This document shows positions 52,101 to 64,000 of a stretch of DNA of 64,000 bases, piece by piece. The stretch lies in assembly GCA_013365325.1 (NCBI GenBank), contig JABVXV010000296.1, positions 1 to 64,000 on the forward strand. Reading direction: 5' to 3'. The position numbers and the translations under genes are program-made. Source of the DNA: Dipetalonema caudispina. Lineage: Eukaryota > Nematoda > Chromadorea > Rhabditida > Onchocercidae. Positions within the stretch are counted from its first letter, which is position 1. Each line of letters starts with the position of its first letter. Below the pieces are notes generated by a model. The model saw nothing but the letters and a program-made list of their open reading frames with translations. It did no database searches and was not told the DNA's origin.

Positions 52101-55100
52101 AAGAGAGAAAACAATCAAATCGATCCATAAATTAATTATGTGGCAAAGTGCTTGGCAAAAAGTAGAAACAAAATGAATGACATCTTCTAGTTATCGGACT
52201 TCTATGATTAAAATAAATTTGCTTAATGTTTATCAATTTTAATTAGATTCAACAAACATTTTGTTACGGTATATTTCATATCATTTTTTACTTTCAATAA
52301 ACAAAAGCTCTACTTCAACAATGTATTACAAAAATTCTTATCAAATCACAATTCTGATCCAAAATTATGAAATTTCAACAGTTCTGCTAATATCACTGGA
52401 CAATTTGAACCATAGAGATTCCAGAAAAAAAAACGTTAATTTTTGGCATTCAAAAATTAAATATTTGAAGCAAATAGTTACTTTTCCACATTTCGAAACA
52501 AAGATTGCCGATAAATTGTCTTTGGAAAATAAAATCACTGGATGATTTAAAAATCGTTTCTTCGTCATTGTTTATATCGCTTTTTCTGCCTCCAATCAGC
52601 TCGTTTTCTTTCACTCCAGGTAGACAAATCGAATAAAAACGGTGAATAGTTTGATAGACAAGTAAAATAAACTCTGTATTCCGAAATATAAGGAGTAAAG
52701 TTTCGCAAAAACTTTGCAAAAATTTAACCTTCCGGCATTTAAGAAGATAATCGCTGGTTTCTGATTTAGACTCTATTCAGAATAACAGAATATCGTTTGA
52801 ATTATTATTTCTTAATTTTTTTATTCTAAAATTAGAGTTTACCTGATTGATACCATGATGGACATCTGCCATTAGTTTTAAATTAACAATTCAAAGCATT
52901 CATTTTTAATTCCGAGAAACTTTGATATTCTTAACCAAACTTTTGAAAACTTTGAATGTTTTTTTTTGCAGTATCGATATGATTGAGATGAAAAATCCAT
53001 TTCCTTAATTTCTCCCCAAAAAAAAAAATCTTTCACAACTAACAGTAAAACTCGTCCTCTGCCATTCTTATTTATAGATCGATTGATTCTTTAGATGATT
53101 TGATGCAACTTATAAAGTATTGCCTTTTTGTGAACGAAATGATGCACGATGGAAAAGGTTATTGGGAAATTAAAGGTTGTTATATTAAAGGAATAAAGGT
53201 TAAATGATAAACGATGTTACAACTGATTGGTACTTTCATTATCTCGAGGAGATCGGTTCAGGCAGTGACGGATCTGAAAGAGGATTGTACTGCGAGATTT
53301 TAACGAAAACAACAACCGATCAAATGAAACGCAATGACATCGACAAATTAGTTGGGCGGTAAGATGATGAAAAAGACAGTGGCTTTGCTAAATCTAATTA
53401 TTGTACATGTCGAACGATCTCACAGCCTATTTTTGATTCCCTTCGATGTGAAGGATTTAGTTAATCATTCTTGAAAATGATGAGCTACAGAAATTTGAGA
53501 AATCCACTTGTTCATAGCAATTACAGACAGGCAGATTATTAATTTATTATTGACTAACATTAAGTGATTATGCAACATTGGCGTTTAATTACTAGAGTGA
53601 TTGACAAATACTTCAGCTTTACTAAACAGATAATAGTTGGAAATTTGCGCATTATTAATCGATCAAAAATACACATTTTTGCAACTTCAGAAGATTGCAC
53701 CGCACTTTTAATGATCATAAATGATCGTTGAGTAATTTCATTTATCAGTTTGATCACTGAAAGAGAGAGGGAGAAAGGGAGACAATTGAATCGAAGAAAA
53801 ATTATTCACATTCAAAGATAGATGGCCGAGAAATTTTGGAAAGCTGAAAGCATTATTGCATGTAAGCATATAGTTTACTTATGGCATATAATGGCCTACA
53901 GTTAAAAACGGATCATCTATCGCAAGGAATATTTGCAGATCAGAAAGCCTGCATTATTTCTCATGTTAATTAACTGTTTTTAAGTGATCTGTTAATTTCA
54001 AACGATATTAAATATTAGTTAATGCATAGAAATCACTTTTAATAATTACTGCATTTGATTGGCTGATGAATAATTTGTAATATTTGTCGTAAAATGAACT
54101 AACAAAGAAAAAAAAATATTTGGAACTTTAGAAGATATTATTTTACCATTACTCTCGCACTCCTCTAATGGTTTACTTAGCTTTGTGCGTTTGCCGATAC
54201 ATCAAAATATCGGTTAAAACCCTGCTGAACCTATCTTCTGTATATCCACTTGTCATTATATAGAAAACATATTTTTTTAAGCTTTTTTATTAAGGTAAAA
54301 TGAAGCCAGCAAGAACAATTCAGGAAACTGAGGAAATATCAAATGATAGCATTCATAAAAAAATAAGAGGATTGTGAAAACATCAATTTGTATTATTAAG
54401 AGGTATAAATTTAATCAAAAAATTAATAATCATTATCCAGCATCGTTCATAATGAATTCATAGTTCAAGAAGTCAAAATATAGCTTTACATTAAGGAGGT
54501 ATATTAGATTAGCAATTTGTAATAAAACACATAGTTTTAAAGGGCAACATAACATTTGATAAGATTATATTTCAATTTTCCATCTAAACTTCATCTTTAT
54601 CTTCTAAAAATTTTGGTACGAAAAGAAGAAAAGCTATAAAAAGGATTTTTAAAATTTTTAAAATTGAAAAACTCTCAGCATTCTATAAAAGCACTGTTGG
54701 CAACAATAAATTCAGCATCATCAATTGCTATTAGTAAAGAAATGAAAATTGATACACTTCCATCAACATTCCTATTATTTTGAATAATTAATGCATGCAA
54801 ATTATCAAAATAAAAAATGATTGCATACTTCGTTTTAACATAATTCTTTACCTCATTATCTTATTAATTTAATTTCCTTTCCTCATTTTTTCTTTCTTTT
54901 TTTTTGCATAAATTTATACAATTAAGCCATGCAGAAAATATAGTCTGTTTATATATGTTTAGAGTAAATATAATTTACTTTATCATAATTTCATTATGTC
55001 AATTATAGTGTCCATCGTCCTATTTGATGCGTATTATCGATGAGACTAAATATAAATATACTAATTTTGAAGTTAAAACTGGCATTTTCCTGCACTTTTT

Positions 55101-58100
55101 AGAAACTTTGTTAGATGCTTCAGTTTCTTCCAGAAATTAGCGCCTTCAAATTTTGAAAAGTTTGCAAACAAAATCAAAGTCTCCATTTCAATCGAAAAAA
55201 ATCATACGAAATTTAAAAAGCTATTGATTTCTTATTTAAATTACCCATTAAATTAAGAAAAAAATGGAACTGAGATTCTTTGATAACGGTATATAACAAA
55301 ACGTATATTAGCACACACATCAAAGTGGATTGATATCAGTAAATTAAACATATTGAAAATTGAGTAATAATAGATGTCTAAACTTATATATTTAATGCCT
55401 GCAATTTACTCATAGGCTAAGATTATGTACTTTAATAATTAAGCATATGAGACAATTAATTTGTGCATAATTTTTTGTTTATTCATTTTTTGTTTGTCTT
55501 TTTTAAATAATAATTTTATGAAATTATCATATCGCTTTTTGATTTTTCCTTTAAGAACTTATCATCAACGAAATATTAGTGAACCAAAAGCATAATTTCA
55601 TCTGATAACAACGTAAATTTTTTAGTTTAGCGGTGATTTCTCAGAACATATTCGAATAGTAATAAAAATATGAGCACACTTGAAACATTTTAGCATCAAT
55701 ATAAATCTACTTCATAAAAATTCACAAATTCTATATGAAATACAAGAATAGATCTTTGTTCGATTAGAAAGATTTGTTTTGAACCACTTATCATTCTCTT
55801 GACTTCCTTTCACATTGAAAATGCTATTCTATAACATTACTTCTCGTATCATTCCTTTCATCTTTTAATTCCATATTTGACAACTATTTTTGAATTTCTT
55901 TTCATTTCCAATATCTAATTAGTCTTTGTGATAATAGGATAATGTCAGTATGAAAAATATGAAAATTATTATCTATCATAGTGTGCTATTATCATATACT
56001 AATTGTATCCACTATATTTTTGAAACTAATTCTTTTTGGAAAAATAATTGTTAAGCCTTTAAGTCTAAAATTCAATAATTCTATTAATTCCATATATCTT
56101 AAACATATACTAACATCAGTGATATGTAAAGAATATATATTTCGACATCAATATACAAATATATATTATGTGGTCTTCATAATCTTTTCTCCTCTTCCTT
56201 CCTTGATGTATCAAGAAAATGACCCGATGAGTGTAATTTTTCATTTGACCTTGACAAATGATGGCAAATGAGAAATACCACACAGAATTTTGTTCCTTTC
56301 TTTTTCACCAAATTCGTTTACTAATAATAATCTGATTGATGCTATGCAAATACGATAACATAACATATTTGCAAGAATATATTTATTTGTTAATTATCGA
56401 ATGCGAAACGAAAATGTTTCTGTTAATTTTTTTTTTTTTTAAACCTTAGCGATACTTTTTATCTTCCTTCTTTCCCTTTAAATTAATTGAAACGATAAAA
56501 TTTTTATTTTTTCTCACGTCATTCCTCATGATCGCAGTAGATATAATAAAAATGGAAAGTGAAATATGAAGAGTGATCAAAAATTGAATTGAGCATATTT
56601 GACCATAGTTTGAAATTAATAATTATTTGGATGCAAATTTCATGCTAGCATAATTTAACGCCATTATTTATGTACATTAGTTGCTTTTTTCTTTTTAAAG
56701 TGTAAATTTTATTTTAGTTTTAAATGAAATATTCGAAAAAAGCAACTAAATTGTGGAATGCTTAAATTTTCTGCAGATCACATAATTATTTTCTTCCTTG
56801 AAATATTATATGTTTCTACTTATTTTTCATTTTGTAACTAAAATTATTATGAACCTAATTTTTCACACTTTCACAATTTATCATTTTTTAAATGTTAGAT
56901 TGTAAGTTGATGAATTTCGTAATATTTGTACCAGTTTTTTGCAAGAACTTCCGAATTTTCTGCCAAAAAAGTATTTCAAAGTATTTTACACGATAACTGA
57001 CAGATAGATTTAACTTTCAGTTTAGCTTTTAATCGTCTAGACAGCAATTGTTCAACTTTTTTAGATTAAAGTAAAGTAAAATTATTTAGGAACATTAGCG
57101 GTAGTTACATTATTTTAATTGCAGAACAGATTGATTGGAAATAATAATAAATTCCGAAACTTATCAAAAATATCAGTAAAAATCAAATTCATCAGTATAT
57201 CAATGTGCAATGTCTAAATATTTGAGTTCTTTTCTGGAAAATTCTCCAATTACGGTTTTATTTAAAATTTAAGGTCTTCTCTTTGTGAATAGATACGATC
57301 AAAGACCGCAGTGATTGTACGATCGATATGTAAAGAAATCTTTATATTCACTATATTTTCTCCTTTCACTGGCAACGAGCTTAAAAACCTTTTTTGATAA
57401 GTTGTGATAATAATTCAAGGAAACATAAATTCTATGTCACTATCAAAGGTAGAAGAAATATTAGAAAAAAAAATTACCAATGCCAATTTTTTTTTGATAA
57501 TTTAAATCGAATAAATAATTAGTTCTATTTAAAGGAAATATAATTGTCTGTTAGGTAGCAAATAACTTTCTTTACTTACTTATACTTACTATTATTGTAA
57601 TTAATTTATTTAAATAATGAATAATCCATTATATGATAATTATCTTTACTAGAAACCTTTTTAGGTTGATTATTGGACAAATTGATTCATCCAAAATTTC
57701 ATAATTATTTCAAAAATTCCTTCACTTATTACATTAGTAGTAGTAGAATGATCTTAATGAAATCGTTTAAAACTAATTGGTAAAATTCATGACGGGAGTT
57801 TTAATACTGTAATTCTAAATAGATAGTTATAGTATATGAAAATATAAAATTAGCAATTAATATTTTGGTTCCCATAATATTTAATGGAATTACGTTGCAT
57901 ATGACCAAAATTTATGCAAAAATCCTTGAAGTAATTAGAATCATAAGCTTGCTGTATGACGCGTTTATTAACATCCTTCTCAGATTAAACTATGAACAAT
58001 TCTAACTTTAACTAAATTCAGGTAATTAATTTTGATTCTCTGCACATATTTGCTCATACAAAAATTGATAAAATTCAAATTAGTTAATCTCTATTAGAAA

Positions 58101-59095
58101 TTATTTCTGTTATCTCCGTGAAATATACAAACATTCTGATACTTTATTAAGAGATAAATTGTGTGTGCATGAAAAAAGAAAGTATTTTTTTCGAATGATA
58201 TATGAAATGTAGTAAAAATATAATTGTAAAACATAAATTGCACCATCAAAGATAATTCATGAACACATAAAGCATATAAAATAAAAATTCATTTTTTGTT
58301 TTTCCTGCATTCCAATATGACAATGAGCAAACAAAATGCGAAATGATACGATAAAATTCTATTAATGCATAAAATAATAGAATTGGTTTCCTAATTATTG
58401 ATAACCGAATTAATACATGAATGAAATGGAATGATTTAACGGTTGACAAATTGGATATAATTAAGTGAAAAGGTGAAATATTCATCATAAAAGGAAGTTT
58501 AAATTTCGTTTGAAAATTTCAAAAGTACAAATAAATAATAAAAATCTCTAGCTAATAAGATAATAATGAACGGTTGAAAAAAGCGAAAGAAGGTTATATT
58601 TTTTTACTTTTTAAAATAGATTGGATGGTGAAATATGAAATTCAACCGTTAACCATTAATCTTCTCTTTTATAAATAAGCAAAACATCATAACATTATAT
58701 TGGATATATTAGCATTTCCTTTCAATATTTACATATGACAATGCAAATTTTTTGATTATTTTAGCTTCCCTATAAAATAACAAAATTTAATTTTGAAAAT
58801 CAGTTCTGAGATGTAACATTATTAATAAAAGTGAATTTCAATATTTTTTTCCCTTTTTACTTTTCAAATAAATAACATTTGATCAGTTACTAACAAAAAC
58901 ATTAAAACTATTTTGTGGCTTATCTCAATTATTTTCTACTTCTGGATCAGAAATAACATTGATTATTTTCAGCAAAGATGTAATAAGAAAAGAATATATT
59001 AAATTTCATTTCAATTTCATTCATTTTCTTTTTTTGAGCCGTTTTATTAGCAAGTAGAATAGAAAAGTTTTCCAAAAATTAATCGAAAATGCAGT

Positions 59096-59101
59096 TTTAT
59101 T
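59096..59101 (-). terminator. AATAAA polyadenylation signal of the Rho GTPase gene
   Basis: AATAAA on the minus strand about 35 nt beyond the stop codon. Confidence 0.6.
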
Positions 59102-59136
59102 AAGCAGTTCACCGGATTAAATGAAATGATAATAAT

Positions 59137-62100
59137 TTAGAGAAGCCTTTTTGTTAATGTAACAATCCTTTTAAAACCTTGTTTAATTCGACTTGATTTT
59201 TTTTCATCTCTCTCATTACCATTAGCAAAAATACTGCGTGGTTCACGTGTTAAACGTATCATATTGGTAATTTTTGTTGTATATGAAGTGGTAGTATTGG
59301 ATGATTTACTGCGTAATGCTGTTAATATGGCAGCGTCGAAAACTTCTTTAAGATTGTGTTGTGTTAGTGCTGAACATTCCAAATAATCGGTACATAAATC
59401 TTCGCTTAACATTCGTGCTTTTGATTCACTAACCGGTTGTTCACCATTTTTGCATAAATCAATTACCAAACTAACATTTGCCCGTAAATCTGACTGGGTA
59501 CCAACTAGGATTACTGAAATTTGAAACAGAAAAAAGTTACTTATTTGATGGATTAAAAAATAGTTAAACTTTAAATTCTTAAATCATTTGTTTTAAAATA
59601 ATTATTTAATTTAAATAATAATTCACGAAATGATTACTACCATTCTCTATTGGTTAATATTTTACTTGTATGAAAAGGGTGATTGTTGTATTGCTTTGCA
59701 ATGCATTTTTGAAAGGTTAACCAATTCTTTCAGTGGATAAGATGCAAAACACCTGTATGGCATATAATCTCATAATAACATAATTAATTCTTCTAATATT
59801 TAATTATTCAAATATTTCTTTATGGTATCTATTCCATGCATGTTTTTTTGTGCATAATTTTTCGAATAATTTTCGTATGTCTTCAAATAACTAACCGGGT
59901 GCATTAGGTACTGTTTTATTAATTTCTGGTATCCAATGATCGGTAATTGAACGAAGAGTACTGGGTAGCATAACATTGAAGCACAACAGGAATACATCTG
60001 TATCCGGATAAGTAAATGGTCGTAGAGAATCGAATCTGGCCTGAAAGTATTGCTACTCGATAAACATCATTCTTTTTATTATACAACTGATTAATTACGG
60101 TTTAAATTTTTATTAAAATTTAAATAATCTAGTAATAGTTTGATATTTCAAAGAGTGCTGATATTAATAATGATAGTGGTGTCAGTAATAAGTGGTAATG
60201 AACAATGATACGGTTGTAATTTACCCATGAAAATGTAGTGTAAGAATGAAATGTAGCGAAAATGCGGTGTTAAACTGCAGTGATAATAAAAATATATCAT
60301 AACAAATACTTCTTGACGTTCGTATCAATTAAGTGAAGAAAATCGAAGATATTTTTACGTAAATAAAATCGAAGAAGTTTATCTATTGTAATAGAGTCAT
60401 AAATTACGAAATCACTTTTGCATATATTAAAGGAAATTAAAATCATCATTTCATCTAATTCATTTAATTATGAATAATGAAAAAATCAATATTGTTCTCA
60501 AAATATTACATGACTAATCCATTAATAAACAAATAGACAATCACTTCTTTTAAGTAAAAAATCAGATATTCCGCTAAAGATTGTAGCAGATATACTAAAT
60601 GAACAGGCGATACTTCATGTCGGATAAACAAACAGTACTGTGTATCGGATGCAAAGACAACATTGTGTGTTGGATGACCAACAATGCGGAAATTTTCCTA
60701 TGATGAGGTTATATGAACTATTCACTCTTATCAAATACGCAAACTGAACAGAAATAACAAAAAAAAAAAAAAAAACCAAGCAAATAATTTGATAAAAAAT
60801 TTGAAATTTGCTAAGTTAATATAAACTTCAAACTTTGCTTCTTTCACTTCGAAGTAAAAATACAAATTAAGACATTTAAAAAGTGAAAATTTTCAAATAG
60901 TAATAATTTTAACCTTTTTACCTTACTACAGTACTTATTTTAGCATAATTGACATGGGAAGCATATGCAATGATTAAATTAATCTATTAGCCTTAAAATT
61001 TTTGATTGAAAAGTTATGACTGATTGAATACATTTGTTATGTATTCCTTAGAATTGTTCCATTGTAATGTATCATAGTATTTCCATCAAACTTCGCATAA
61101 GCGATATATGAAATATGGTCACAATTACAGTATCCAATAAAAAATATGGTAAACAGGAGCATTTAGCTTGATTATGGTATACACTTGGAAAATCCGTGTT
61201 ATAATTTTACTTAAATTTAATAACGATATCACATTTTATGAAAAAAATAAAGTAAGAGATGAAAAGTGATCAAACCTTTCCAGCAGTATCACAAAGTTGT
61301 AGACGTATTGGTTGATTATCTACCCTTACCAACACTGCAAACAATAAATTTTGCAATAAATTTTTCAAATGATTTTTTCCGGAATGAAGTTTCAAAATAA
61401 AAAATTTTAAAGGTTACTAGAAAATTTTTGCAAGGTACAATTTCGAGGATTTGACATTGAATTTAAAAAACATTGGAATTTAACTTGATATTGAATTTCG
61501 AGAAAATTTGATGTTGGGCATAAACTTAATAAGAAAAAAATTGATATTGGAACTTGGCCTTGTATTGAATCTCAAAGAAAATTAACACTCGAATTTAACT
61601 GATATTGAATTTTGAAGAAAATAATATTGGGATTCAATTTCATATTGATTTCATAAACTAAGAACAGGCATATAGTTGACTAATACCTTTCTTAGCCCTA
61701 ATAACAGGCAAAAAAAGTTGGGTGAGAATAGTTATGGGTAAATAGCAGTCATTAACATCAATTTTGAAAAGTAGGATTCAAGTAATAGTAGGAGGAAATT
61801 TTGTTATCCAATTGATTGGAAATCATATCATATTTGTTCATTTCCTGTTTATTTTTGGGTAAAAGAATATATGAGATGAGAGGAGGAAAAGAGAAAAGAA
61901 TCCGAGGATGATACCTCATAAAAACTTGGATCTGAAAAAAATCCAGTGTTATAATGATCATAGAAAATACTTATATCATAAAAGTTGAAAACAAACCAGA
62001 ATAATTATCAAATGCCGTTGGAATGTATTGCTTCGGATAACCATTTGTGGTATACGAAACAATAAGCGATGTCTTCCCAACGGCAGCATCACCAACTAGG

Positions 62101-62162
62101 ACGCACTTTAGATGTCGAATATTTTCCCCGTCATCCAACGGGTCCATTTCGATTCGAACCAT
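59137..62162 (-). CDS. chw-1: Rho-family GTPase of the Wrch/Chp (RhoU/RhoV) type, atypical
   Basis: Small GTPase that in animals signals to PAK, actin and cell polarity or axon guidance. Exons (minus): 62162-61997, 61334-61276, 60040-59896, 59513-59137, all in phase, 248 residues. P-loop GDAAVGKTS (24-32), effector loop [16 protein letters not shown] (40-55), switch [34 protein letters not shown], base-specificity TQSDL (129-133), [18 protein letters not shown] (169-186). NGYP, QLCDTAG, TQSDLR and [17 protein letters not shown] point to RhoU/RhoV rather than Rac or Cdc42. Oddities: Ala26 at the G12 position, Lys75 at the Q61 position, and a polybasic tail ending [11 protein letters not shown] with no CAAX or palmitoylation Cys. 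The N-terminus lacks the Pro-rich extension of vertebrate Wrch. The start could also be Met6. I assign chw-1 by resemblance; the Cdc42-related crp-1 is the alternative. Confidence 0.92.
61476..61622. repeat. Degenerate direct repeat in Rho intron 1
   Basis: Units at about 61,476-61,507 and 61,591-61,622 share GAATTTAACT(T)GATATTGAATTT followed by GA.GAAAA; further ATTGGA/ATTGAAT-like pieces lie between. Low-complexity, imperfect. Confidence 0.5.
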
Positions 62163-64000
62163 TGGAATAAATACCAAATTGCGTAAACCAAATGATAATA
62201 GTCAACTGCTATTTTTTCTAACTTAACTGTAAATTTGATTTTAAAAAATTTTTTTTAATCAGCTATATCATCAAATATGGTAAGATGAACTGTACATTTT
62301 TTATTAATATTGTTTGTAATAACGTTTCATTTCCATAGTAAAATTGAAGATAATACTTTATTTTCGTAGTAAAAAAAAAGAAAAATTGATGTGATCAACA
62401 TGATAGCACAAATACAAGCTAACTTTATGATATGATTAGATGATTAAATAAGGACAAAAGTTAAGTATAGGAAAAATGAAAGGGAATTAAAAAAGATTGA
62501 ATTGAATTTATTTATTTAGTGCATGGAAGAAAGAGAAGAAGGAAATGTCCTTTCGATTTAACATAAACAAATATTTATCTTTCAAATGATAACATTATCT
62601 TTCTATGGGTGATGCAAAAAAGTTAAAAGAAAGACAAAAGGAATGAAACACATTGGATTATTTGTTAAAAATAAAAATTACATTGAAAAAAAAGCAAAAT
62701 CTCATCCATTGTTTTCATTTTTATCCTTTCTTCTCATACATTTTACTTATTTTTTCTTTCCTTTTTCTCTTATCTCTTTACTTCTTCCTTTTTTATTTTC
62801 GACTTCTTTATTTTCTTTTTAAATTTCAAATATTGCCAGTATTAACCAATGTTTTTTCATGCATGAATGAATGCTATCATATACATAAGCTTATATATAT
62901 AAAATATATATGCATCATTTATTCCATGAATGAAATACGATTTTAAGTAAAATTGAAAGAAATTGTTTTGATTTATTTGGATTTGAGACATTTTTTTAAA
63001 AAAATTTTTTTTAATTTTTGTTATAAACGTAATTTTGATCTTAGTGTGAAATTAATCTAAGATAATATGAATCGGCAAAAAAAAATGTAATCTAAGATAA
63101 TATGAATCGGGTAAAAATTAATCTAAGATAATATGAATCGGGTAAAAATGTTTCCGTACAATTATTTGGCGGCGATGATTTCTATTTACTGATCTAATAG
63201 ATGTTATCGACCAGAATTTTTACCTACCATAGCAGGTTGTAAAAAGTAAAATTTCGGATGTTTTATAAAAAGGCATACTTTCACAGCAGACTTAATAATC
63301 ATAGAAGTTTTTCCTGCGGATTTTCACATAATTTTTGTAATACTTCTCTGCAACTGTTTAATTTGATGTAAGAACAACATTCATAAAGACAATTTCAGGA
63401 TGAAGAAGTCAAAATTATTATTAAAGTTTTAACATCATCGACAATAAATAAAGCTCTGTAGTTCAATGAAAATCTATGATAGCGATCTAGAAATTAATCA
63501 AATTCAATTAGATATTTCATGGATGATTAGCACTTACAAATGTAATTTTGGAACGAAGTAAATTAAATTGCCCTCAGAGTTTTCGTATTTTCGAGAAAAT
63601 GCATTAATAAAATGATTTAAAAATTGATTAAAATTCAGTTAATTTGTAAACTATTAAAATAAATTTGCCGCATTAACAAATACATTTTTCTGCTATAAAC
63701 AAAATAAAATCTTAAAAGATACTTTGGACCAATCAAAAATTTTCCCACATTCTTCATCCCACGAATTTATCATTATACTTTTCTTTGGATTTTTAATATA
63801 TTCCATTTTAATCAACGACCTGTAACAAAATATGAAAAGAAGGAATAAGATTTAATAGTTATTCGAGCATTTCATTCCATTCTCAGAATATTTTAAACAA
63901 TTTCTCGGGCAAAAATATTACTACGATGAATGAATTCTCTATCCGTTTTTATTTAATCTTTTCCTTCCTTTCTTTTTTGTTTTTTCCCTGTCTCAAAAAA
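62163..64000. other. A+T-rich intergenic stretch upstream of the Rho gene
   Basis: 1.8 kb upstream of the Rho start. It includes a T/C-rich run (about 62,700-62,830) whose open frame is just low-complexity Phe/Leu/Ser, and a three-copy tandem repeat. No gene supported. Confidence 0.5.
63053..63149. repeat. Three-copy tandem repeat, 31-35 bp unit
   Basis: Copies begin at 63,053, 63,088 and 63,119, each carrying TAATCTAAGATAATATGAAT followed by CGG and a short A run. Copies 2 and 3 are almost identical; copy 1 has a longer A run. Confidence 0.92.

Larger units (their letters stand above)
44082..59136. other. Long gene-poor stretch
   Basis: 15 kb without a conserved exon. Somewhat G+C-richer islands with open frames occur at 45,379-46,220 and 48,968-49,303 (111 codons plus, 71 minus) and at 49,995-50,396 (two abutting plus frames); none resembles a known protein. 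From about 50 kb the DNA becomes more A+T rich, with many short homopolymers. The end holds the 3' UTR of the Rho gene. Confidence 0.5.

Noticed and set aside
61758..61961. 67-codon minus-strand frame
   Set aside because: Lies in Rho intron 1 with no homology and no phase-compatible junctions.
62653..62946. 97-codon plus-strand frame
   Set aside because: Low-complexity Phe/Leu/Ser translation of a T/C-rich tract; no splice or start context.

Overview
The window looks like nuclear DNA from a nematode, probably a filarial or other spirurid worm. The organism is inferred. The evidence is strong A+T richness, compact genes cut into many small exons by introns mostly of 60-1,300 bp, TTTCAG-type splice acceptors, several start codons lying a few bases after an acceptor with no visible upstream exon (as expected for spliced-leader addition), and gene families that fit a nematode. 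I saw no bacterial operon structure, CRISPR array, rRNA or convincing tRNA. All gene models were assembled by hand from splice signals, reading phase and protein-family resemblance.

Layout. 1-160 is an ATT-type microsatellite, and 161-11,222 holds no gene I can support. 11,223-13,855 (-) is a phosphatidylinositol transfer protein. 14,564-15,162 (+) is a small two-membrane-segment protein. 16,007-16,813 (+) is a small secreted protein. 17,829-22,338 (-) is GDP-D-glucose phosphorylase in 11 exons. 23,407-25,889 (+) is mitochondrial ATP synthase subunit b. 26,381-28,863 (-) is a FAM50/XAP5 nuclear protein. 32,457-33,903 (-) is the N-terminal HORMA part of an ATG13-like autophagy protein. 34,408-36,067 (+) is the spliceosome protein CWC15. 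36,068-40,990 is gene-poor. 40,991-44,081 (-) is a Cys-rich, Thr-stalked type I membrane protein. 44,082-59,136 is a 15-kb gene-poor stretch that becomes clearly more A+T rich from about 50 kb. 59,137-62,162 (-) is an atypical Rho GTPase of the Wrch/Chp (RhoU/RhoV) type. The remainder is intergenic and carries a short tandem repeat.

The genes alternate strand and form divergent pairs (GDPGP1/ATP synthase b, ATG13/CWC15, PITP/two-TM protein) and convergent pairs (secreted protein/GDPGP1, ATP synthase b/FAM50). No operon-like run on one strand is seen. They do not form one pathway: most are conserved housekeeping genes (energy metabolism, RNA processing, lipid transfer, autophagy), mixed with two or three fast-evolving secreted or membrane proteins.

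The most interesting points are the Rho GTPase, which differs at both classical GTPase-control residues (Ala at the G12 position, Lys at the Q61 position) and has no C-terminal lipidation cysteine; the PITP, in which the Trp-Trp membrane-docking pair is replaced; an 18-nt phase-neutral microexon in the ATG13-like gene; and the two lineage-restricted-looking secreted/surface proteins. I found no clear evidence of a wholly new multi-gene system.
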